From contig JBCDDZ010000001.1 in NCBI GenBank assembly GCA_039180025.1, positions 83,998 through 147,997 of the forward strand: a stretch of DNA of 64,000 nucleotides. The letters run 5' to 3'. The stretch is from Algisphaera sp039180025. GTDB lineage: Bacteria; Planctomycetota; Phycisphaerae; Phycisphaerales; Phycisphaeraceae. Both the position numbers and the translations under genes were made by a program. The notes under the pieces are model-generated. The model had not been told where the DNA came from. It saw only the letters and a list, made by a program, of their open reading frames with translations, and ran no database searches. This document shows positions 58,208 to 64,000 of the stretch, piece by piece (the stretch's first letter is position 1; each line of letters begins with the position of its first letter).

Positions 58208-60937
58208 ATGGATGGACTCCTGGAGGCGATGGCGGACCCCGCGGTGGTGCTGGACGCCGGTGGCCGGGTGGTCGCCGCCAATTCGGTGTGGGCCGAGCGT
58301 GCCCCTTGGGCGGGTGGGCGAACACCGATCTACGGGATCGATGCCCCTTTTGTGGAACGCTGCCGATCCGCGCAGCCCGGCCTTGCCCAACTTGCCGAAG
58401 CCGTTGAGAAAATCCTCGCCGGACAGACCGAGCAGGCGTCCGTCCACCTCGACCTGCCCGCGGCCTCTCCTTCGGCCCCACCGACCGGCGCCGGCCATCG
58501 AATCCACGCCCGAGCGTTCCTCGAGGCCGACGAGACCCGCCGGGTCCTCGTGACCTACCGCCCACCGGCCGCTCACCCCGCCCCGGCCGAGACGCTCCCG
58601 GCCCAGCCCGACTCTCCCGAAGCGCCCGACGTCCGCGAGCTTTTCACCCAGTTCACGGCCAACACCTCGACCATCTACTGGGTCGTCGATTGGACCCAGA
58701 AGAAAGTCCATTACATCAGCCCCGCGTTCGCCGAAGTGTTCGGCCACCCCATCGACGCGCTCTACGCAAGCCCCCGGCTCTGGGTCGATTGCATCCACCC
58801 CGACGACCGGGAACAGGTATGCGCCGATGCCGCACGAGCCCAGGAAATTCCTGGCGACCAGACCTACCGGATTATCCGCGCCGACGGAGAGGTTCGCTGG
58901 CTCCGGGGCCGGACCTTTCCCGTGTCCAAAACCTCGGGCCCGACCGCACGGGTCATCGGCCTGGCCGAGGACGTGACCGAACAAGTCCGGGCCCAGCGTC
59001 GGATCCGGCAGAGCGAAGAACGCTACCGCGCCGCGGTCGAAGGCGGGCTCGACGCGTTCTTCCTCTTCGACCCGGTCTACGACGACTCGGGCGACCTGAT
59101 CGACTTCGTGTTTGTCGACCTCAACGAGAACGGCGCCCGCATGATCTCGCGGACGCGCGACGAGGTCCTGGGCCAACACCTCTGTGCGCTGCTCCCGGTC
59201 AACCGTGAGGACCGCTTCTTTGGCGTTTATAAGGAAGTCGCGCTGACCGGAAAAAGCGTCAACGATGAGTTCGAAATCCAGGCCGCCGCCGAGGGGATCC
59301 AAGCCCAATGGATGGAGCGGCAGGTGATCCCCGTCGGCCAAGGCATCGCCATCAGCGCCCGCGATATCACCTCCCGCAAGCTGACAGAACTGGAACTCAA
59401 ACATCAGCGAGAAGAGAACCAGACGATCCTCGATGGGATCCCCGCGTTCGTCTTTTACAAGGACACTCAGAACCGAATCCTCCGCGTGAACCGTGCGGTC
59501 TGCGAAGCCCAAGGCGTCACCGCCGACCAGATCGAGGGCCGCCAGGCCGAGGACATATACCCGGAGGAAGCCGCCGCCTACTTCGAAGACGACCTCGCCG
59601 TGATGCGCTCGGGCAAACCGAAACTCAACTACATCGAAAAATTCGTCACCGACGACGAAACCCGCTGGATCCGCACCGACAAGGTCCCGCTATACGACCC
59701 CCACGGCGAGCCCCGGGGCGTGATCGCGGTCGCGTCCGATGTGACCGCACTAAAAGAGACCACCGAACGCCTGGCCGAGAGCGAGCACCGCTTCCGCAGC
59801 CTGTTCGACCGGGTCCCCGTCTCGGTATGGGAACAAGACCTCACGCAGGTTGCCGCCTGGCTCGACGGGCTCAAAGCCCAGGGTGTGACCGATCTGGCCG
59901 CTTACCTCGCCGAGCACCCCGAAGCGAACGACCACGCGGTCAAGCTCACCGGGATCCAGAGCGTCAACCACGCGACCTACGAACTCATGGGCGCCCGCGA
60001 CCGGGACGAACTGATGTACTCCATGCGCCACGGCAGCGTCGGGCCGCCGCCCGAAGCCCTGTTGGTCAAACTCTTGGCCATCTGGCACGGCCAGAGCTCG
60101 GCCGAGATGGAGACCTACTGCCATCAAGTGTCCGGCAAAAAAATCTACGTCCTCTTCCGGTTCGAGGTCCCGGAACTCCGAGGCCAGCCCGACTTCTCGC
60201 GGGCGATCGTCGCGCTGACCGACATCAGCGCCAACCGGCAGCGTCTCTTCGCCCAGGCCCAGGCCGATCAGGCCGAACGCGAACGCCAAATACTCGGCCG
60301 TGAGCTCCACGACACCCTCGCCCAGCAGCTCACCGGTGTCAACATGCTCGCCGAGTCGCTCCGCCGACGCATCGTATCTCGGCAAGTGGAAGAAGCCGAA
60401 ACCCGCGCCGCCGAGCTCACGCAGCTCGTCGGCCAAGCCAATTCCGAGGTCCGGCGCCTCATCAGCGGGCTGAGCCCCGAACGCATTGCGCCCGACGAAC
60501 TCGAAACCGCCCTCGAAAGCCTCGCGGAAAACATCACGCTCGTTCACAGCGTGCCCACGACCTTCCACTGCTCCCGCAGCCCCGAAGAGCTCGACGAAGA
60601 CACCGCGAATCACCTGCTTTTCATCGCACAGGAGGCGGCCCATAACGCCGCCAAACACGCCAAGGCCAGCTCCATCCGGATCACCCTCCAGCCCCAGGAC
60701 CACGGCTTGACCCTCGAAATCGCCGACGACGGCATCGGCCTACATACACCCCGCGTGCCCTCGGGGAACACCAGTTCGGGCCTGGGATTGGGTATCATGA
60801 ACTACCGGGCTGAAGCCATCGGCGGCCGACTCGAGTTCGTCGCCGCTTCGCCCTCGGGCACCCTGCTCCGCTGCACGCTGCCCGCGACCGCCCGCCTGGC
60901 GTCGCCTCCTCTGTCTTCACCCAGGATCCCGTCATGA
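58208..60937 (+). CDS. Multi-PAS sensor histidine kinase (NarL type)
   Basis: The 909-residue kinase has no membrane segments, so senses cytoplasmic signals. About five PAS-like regions are seen: ~1-60 (DPAVVLDAGGRVVAAN), ~140-265 (YWVVDWTQKKVHYISPAF), ~275-395, ~400-520 (PAFVFYKDTQNRILRVNRAV) and ~530-680. The dimerisation domain is HisKA_3, with LGRELHDTLAQQLTG and His701. The ATPase domain follows with the N-box AAHNAAKHAKA, G1 IADDGIG and G2 SSGLGLGIMNYRA. It overlaps the response regulator start by four bases. Confidence 0.93.
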   Translation: MDGLLEAMADPAVVLDAGGRVVAANSVWAERAPWAGGRTPIYGIDAPFVERCRSAQPGLAQLAEAVEKILAGQTEQASVHLDLPAASPSAPPTGAGHRIHARAFLEADETRRVLVTYRPPAAHPAPAETLPAQPDSPEAPDVRELFTQFTANTSTIYWVVDWTQKKVHYISPAFAEVFGHPIDALYASPRLWVDCIHPDDREQVCADAARAQEIPGDQTYRIIRADGEVRWLRGRTFPVSKTSGPTARVIGLAEDVTEQVRAQRRIRQSEERYRAAVEGGLDAFFLFDPVYDDSGDLIDFVFVDLNENGARMISRTRDEVLGQHLCALLPVNREDRFFGVYKEVALTGKSVNDEFEIQAAAEGIQAQWMERQVIPVGQGIAISARDITSRKLTELELKHQREENQTILDGIPAFVFYKDTQNRILRVNRAVCEAQGVTADQIEGRQAEDIYPEEAAAYFEDDLAVMRSGKPKLNYIEKFVTDDETRWIRTDKVPLYDPHGEPRGVIAVASDVTALKETTERLAESEHRFRSLFDRVPVSVWEQDLTQVAAWLDGLKAQGVTDLAAYLAEHPEANDHAVKLTGIQSVNHATYELMGARDRDELMYSMRHGSVGPPPEALLVKLLAIWHGQSSAEMETYCHQVSGKKIYVLFRFEVPELRGQPDFSRAIVALTDISANRQRLFAQAQADQAERERQILGRELHDTLAQQLTGVNMLAESLRRRIVSRQVEEAETRAAELTQLVGQANSEVRRLISGLSPERIAPDELETALESLAENITLVHSVPTTFHCSRSPEELDEDTANHLLFIAQEAAHNAAKHAKASSIRITLQPQDHGLTLEIADDGIGLHTPRVPSGNTSSGLGLGIMNYRAEAIGGRLEFVAASPSGTLLRCTLPATARLASPPLSSPRIPS

Positions 60938-61629
60938 TGGCCATCCCCGAGCTCACCCACCCGGCCGAGCCCCCCTCCCCTGAGACCGCCCGGATCGTGG
61001 TCGTCGATGACCACCCCATCGTCCGCCGCGGACTCATCGAACTGATCAACGATGTCGAAGACTTCGATGTCGTCGGTGAAGCCCCCGACGTGTCCACCGC
61101 CCTCGAAGTGATCACCGACCACCGGCCCGACCTCGCGCTGACCGACCTCTCGCTGGGCGACGGCCACGGCATGGAACTCATCAAGCAGGTCCGCGCCGCG
61201 GAACTCGACACCAAAATGCTCGTCGTCTCCATGATGGACGAAGCCCTCTACGCCGACCGCGTCCTGCGTGCCGGGGCCTCGGGCTACCTCCGCAAGGAAC
61301 AGGCCACCGAAAACATCATCACCGCGATCCGGCAGGTCCTCGACCACAAGATCTACCTCAGCCCCCACGCCACGGCCCGCGTCCTCAACCAGGTCGCCTC
61401 GACCGAAGCCCCCGCCAAGTCGCCCGTGGAATCCCTCTCCGACCGCGAACTCGAAGTGTTCGAATTCCTCGGCGACGGCCTCGCCAGCCGCGAAATCGCC
61501 AGCCGGCTCCACCTCTCGGTCAAGACCGTCGAGACCTACCGCGAAAAAATCAAAGCGAAACTCAGCCTCAAAAACGGCAGCGAGCTCACCCGCCACGCCA
61601 TCCATTGGGCGATGCGACGCGGAGAATAG
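60934..61629 (+). CDS. NarL/LuxR family response regulator
   Basis: The 231-residue regulator is the partner of the upstream kinase. The receiver domain (~20-135) has acidic residues DDHPIV (Asp25, Asp26), phosphoacceptor Asp71 in LALTDLSLGDG, and the conserved Lys in YLRKE. A Pro/Ala linker leads to a LuxR-type HTH (~168-225, SDRELEVFEFLGDGLASREI, then LSVKTVETYREKIKAKL). It should bind DNA as a dimer. Targets are unknown. The N-terminal ~18 residues before the receiver are Pro-rich. Confidence 0.96.
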   Translation: MMAIPELTHPAEPPSPETARIVVVDDHPIVRRGLIELINDVEDFDVVGEAPDVSTALEVITDHRPDLALTDLSLGDGHGMELIKQVRAAELDTKMLVVSMMDEALYADRVLRAGASGYLRKEQATENIITAIRQVLDHKIYLSPHATARVLNQVASTEAPAKSPVESLSDRELEVFEFLGDGLASREIASRLHLSVKTVETYREKIKAKLSLKNGSELTRHAIHWAMRRGE

Positions 61630-61835
61630 CACCACCACTCACCCGTCTCTAAACCACGGCCCGAACGATGCGGAGCGTCGTCTCTTGCTTCGCGCCGCGC
61701 AGCCGAGGGCTTGACGTCCGACCGATCGGGCCCCCATGCCACATCCCGGATCACGTCGCGTACACTATCGGGCTGCCGCCAGGCCGCGGCATATCGACCT
61801 TGACCCACCCCCCGCCGCGTACCCCTCTGTCCGTT

Positions 61836-62300
61836 ATGCCCGAAGAACACACCGGAAAGCTCGCGCCCGGCGACCACAAGATCGCCGTCGCCGTCGGCCG
61901 ATTCAACGAATTCGTTACCGGCCACCTGCTCGAAGGCTGCGTCGCGACGTGGCATCAACTCGGCGGCCGCGACGAAAACCTTACCGTGGCCCACGTCCCC
62001 GGCAGCTTCGAGCTGCCGGTGACCGCGCTCAAGCTTGCCGAGTCCGGGGATTACGCTGCGGTCATCTGCCTCGGCTGTGTCATCCGCGGCGACACCGACC
62101 ACTACGACCACGTCGTCGAGCAGACCGCCAAGGGCATCAAAGACGTCGGCGTCAAGACCGGCGTACCCTGTATCTTCGGCGTGCTCACCTGCGACACGCT
62201 CGAGCAGGCCATCCACCGCGCCGGGGCCAAGATGGGCCACGCCGGCCGCTCGGCGATGATGACCGCCGTCGAGATGGCTAACTTGATGCAAACCCTTTAG
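61836..62300 (+). CDS. ribH: 6,7-dimethyl-8-ribityllumazine synthase
   Basis: RibH makes the riboflavin precursor from a ribityl pyrimidine and butanone phosphate. The ATG at 61836 gives 154 residues, normal length. Seen are VGRFNEFVTGHLLEGC (~22-37), VPGSFELPV (~56-64), GCVIRGDTDHYDHV (~82-95, with catalytic His) and PCIFGVLTCDTLEQA. The longer open frame upstream is not family-like. Other rib genes are not adjacent; nusB follows, an order common in bacteria. Confidence 0.95.
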   Translation: MPEEHTGKLAPGDHKIAVAVGRFNEFVTGHLLEGCVATWHQLGGRDENLTVAHVPGSFELPVTALKLAESGDYAAVICLGCVIRGDTDHYDHVVEQTAKGIKDVGVKTGVPCIFGVLTCDTLEQAIHRAGAKMGHAGRSAMMTAVEMANLMQTL

Positions 62301-62370
62301 CCCTACCCCTCGCCCCCCAAACCCCTGCTCAGACGACAGCCCGACCGACCGACCGGGCCGCCATACCGCC

Positions 62371-62877
62371 ATGTCCAAACGACACGACATCCGCCGCCTC
62401 GCCATGCAGGTGCTCTACCAGATCGACGCCACCGGCGAAACCGATGCCGAGCTCATCTTCGCCGAGCTCGATGAAGACCACGACGCCCCCGAGGTGCGCA
62501 CCGCGGCCGTCGAGTTCGCCCTGCGTGCGTGGGAAGACCACGGCACAATCGACGACCGTATCACCGCCATCGCCCCCGACTGGCCCACCCACCGCCAGCC
62601 GCCGGTCGACCGCGCCATCCTCCGCCTCGCGGTCCACGACATGACCTCGGGCCGCTCCCCCGCCAAGGTCGCCATCAACGAGGCGCTCGAGCTCGCCAAG
62701 CAGTTCAGCCACGAGAACGCCCCGCCGTTTATCAACGGCATCCTCGACAAACTGCACAAAACCCTTGAACTCCCCCCCGCCTCCGCCCCGCCGCGAACCC
62801 CCTCGGACTCTGGGGGGCCCGCGCCCGACGCCTGGCTCGACGACGCCAAAGCCCCGCCGCCTGACCCCACCGGTTAA
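62371..62877 (+). CDS. nusB: Transcription antitermination factor NusB
   Basis: NusB joins NusE to promote antitermination of rRNA operons. The 168-residue protein starts KRHDIRRLAMQVLYQID, the family start (R-x-x-A-x-x-x-L-Y-Q). Helices include VDRAILRLAVHDM (~90-102) and VAINEALELAKQFSHENAPPF with NGILDKL (~110-135). The last ~35 residues are a Pro/Ala/Ser/Asp tail beyond the domain. Followed by ftsY after 12 bases. Confidence 0.95.
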   Translation: MSKRHDIRRLAMQVLYQIDATGETDAELIFAELDEDHDAPEVRTAAVEFALRAWEDHGTIDDRITAIAPDWPTHRQPPVDRAILRLAVHDMTSGRSPAKVAINEALELAKQFSHENAPPFINGILDKLHKTLELPPASAPPRTPSDSGGPAPDAWLDDAKAPPPDPTG

Positions 62878-62889
62878 ACTCCTCGCGTC

Positions 62890-63846
62890 ATGGCCCTGTT
62901 CAAGTCCGCCTTCAAAAAACTCGCCACCGCCCTCACCAAAACCCGTGAAGGCTCGACCCAGACCCTGCGCACCCTCCTGACCGGCCAGGCCCTCTCCCAC
63001 GCCCTGCTCGCCGACCTCGAACGTGCGATGATCCAGGCCGACATCGGCGTCAAAACCGCCCTCGAACTCCGCAAAGACATCCAGGCCGGCTGGGAACGCG
63101 GCGAAATCGAAGACGGCGACGCCGCCCTGGACTTTCTGAAACAGCAGCTCACCGCCTACTACCCCGCCCAGGATCGCTCGCTCAACTTCGCGCCCGACGG
63201 CCAGGGCCCCACCGTCATCCTCGTCGCCGGGATCAACGGGGCCGGTAAAACCACGAGCATCGCCAAGATCTGCAAGTCGCTCCGTGACGACGGCCGCTCG
63301 GTCCTCCTCGCCGCCTGCGATACCTTCCGCGCCGCCGCCGTCGAACAGCTCGAAGTCTGGTCCGGTCGGCTCGGGGTGGAAGTCATTAAGGGGCAGCAAG
63401 GCGGCGACCCTGCTGCGGTCGCCTTCGACGCCGCCGCCGCCGCCGTCGCCCGCGGCGTCGATGTACTGATTCTCGACACCGCGGGCCGCCTGCACACCCA
63501 GTCCCACCTCATGGATCAGCTCGCTAAGATCCGCCGCGTCGTAGAGAAAAAGATCCCCGGGGCCCCGCACGAAGTCATCCTTGTGATCGACGCCACCACC
63601 GGCCAGAACGGCGTCAACCAGGCCAAAGTCTTCACCCAGGCCATCGACGTTACCGGCCTGTTCCTTTCCAAACTCGATGGCAGCGCCCGCGGCGGGATCG
63701 TGATCGCCATCCGCGAAGCCCTCAACCTCCCCGTCAAATTCATCGGCACCGGCGAAACCCCCCAGGACGTCGCCCCTTTCGACCCCGAAGCCTTCATCCA
63801 GGCCATGTTCACCGAAACGGTCCCCCGCGCCGACCCCGGAACCTAA
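62890..63846 (+). CDS. ftsY: Signal recognition particle receptor FtsY
   Basis: FtsY docks the signal recognition particle and its ribosome at the membrane. The 318-residue protein contains the NG core: the N domain helices (~1-95), G1 GINGAGKTTSIAKI (~113-126), DTFRAAAVEQLEVW (~144-157), G3 DTAGRLHTQSHLM and the closing motif TKLDGSARGG in the form SKLDGSARGG (~270). The acidic A domain of some FtsY proteins is absent, as in many bacteria. Confidence 0.96.
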   Translation: MALFKSAFKKLATALTKTREGSTQTLRTLLTGQALSHALLADLERAMIQADIGVKTALELRKDIQAGWERGEIEDGDAALDFLKQQLTAYYPAQDRSLNFAPDGQGPTVILVAGINGAGKTTSIAKICKSLRDDGRSVLLAACDTFRAAAVEQLEVWSGRLGVEVIKGQQGGDPAAVAFDAAAAAVARGVDVLILDTAGRLHTQSHLMDQLAKIRRVVEKKIPGAPHEVILVIDATTGQNGVNQAKVFTQAIDVTGLFLSKLDGSARGGIVIAIREALNLPVKFIGTGETPQDVAPFDPEAFIQAMFTETVPRADPGT

Positions 63847-63867
63847 AATCCCCGGACCATCTCTCCA

Positions 63868-64000
63868 ATGAGCGACTCCCCGCCCCCCCCCCCCCCCACC
63901 GTGGCGGGGACCCCCCCCCCAACCCCCCCCAACCCCCCGCCCGGGCGGGGCGGGGGGCGCGCCCCCCCCACCCCGCGCCGCCGGGGGGCCCCCGGGGGCG
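63868..64000 (+). other. Possible gene start running into homopolymer-rich, doubtful sequence
   Basis: An ATG at 63868 after ftsY could start a new gene (MSDSPPPPP), open to the window edge. From about 63890 the sequence is almost only long C runs and then G runs, unlike any gene in the window. It is best read as unreliable sequence at a contig end. No product can be assigned. Confidence 0.3.

Overview
The window is GC-rich DNA from a bacterium that is most likely a planctomycete, probably of the class Phycisphaerae. This is an inference from gene content: a pseudopilin with an H-X9-DG-like tail, a tandem-ACT protein, paired GH130 genes, a sulfatase, a thioredoxin with a CMPC active site, FloA, and many TTG starts. 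No database search was possible.

Layout. 1-9.8 kb: a partial gene, a sulfatase, a coiled-coil membrane protein and a tiny membrane protein ahead of mreB-mreC-mreD, then another tiny membrane protein and the three-gene proton-translocating transhydrogenase operon on the minus strand. 10-20.5 kb: rho with a long leader, an esterase-like hydrolase, a pseudopilin, a small and large subunit sodium:solute symporter pair whose large subunit carries an AT-richer insert, tRNA-Phe(GAA), a tandem-ACT protein, a sugar-nucleotide epimerase and a rhodanese.

20.7-33.8 kb: an accessory island that starts just after tRNA-Ser(CGA). It holds a broken phage-like module (DUF2924 fragment, serine recombinase, DUF5681 protein, terminase fragment, second recombinase fragment), two diverged integrase-core transposases, a decayed REP-associated transposase, an IS630-type element with perfect terminal inverted repeats and an A7 frameshift site, a second IS630 fragment fused in frame to a YcaQ-like gene, and an apparently intact three-gene set (DUF1573 protein, membrane rhodanese, MauE-like membrane protein). 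That trio is the best candidate in the window for a little-described functional system.

33.8-64 kb: mostly core genes. These include a SulP transporter beside PEP carboxylase (plausibly bicarbonate supply and use), a very large secretin-like protein, rpmA without rplU, a GH39 enzyme with iduronidase-like motifs, obgE, coaX, an orphan MnmE-like GTPase, floA, a kinase-like/deoxyribosyltransferase-like fusion, a lactonase, SOD, thioredoxin, a GH130-epimerase-GH130 operon, a multi-PAS histidine kinase with its response regulator, ribH, nusB and ftsY. The last ~120 bases are homopolymer-rich and look like poor sequence at a contig edge.

Start codons were chosen by ribosome-binding site, overlap with neighbours and family length. 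Product names rest on motifs read by eye.
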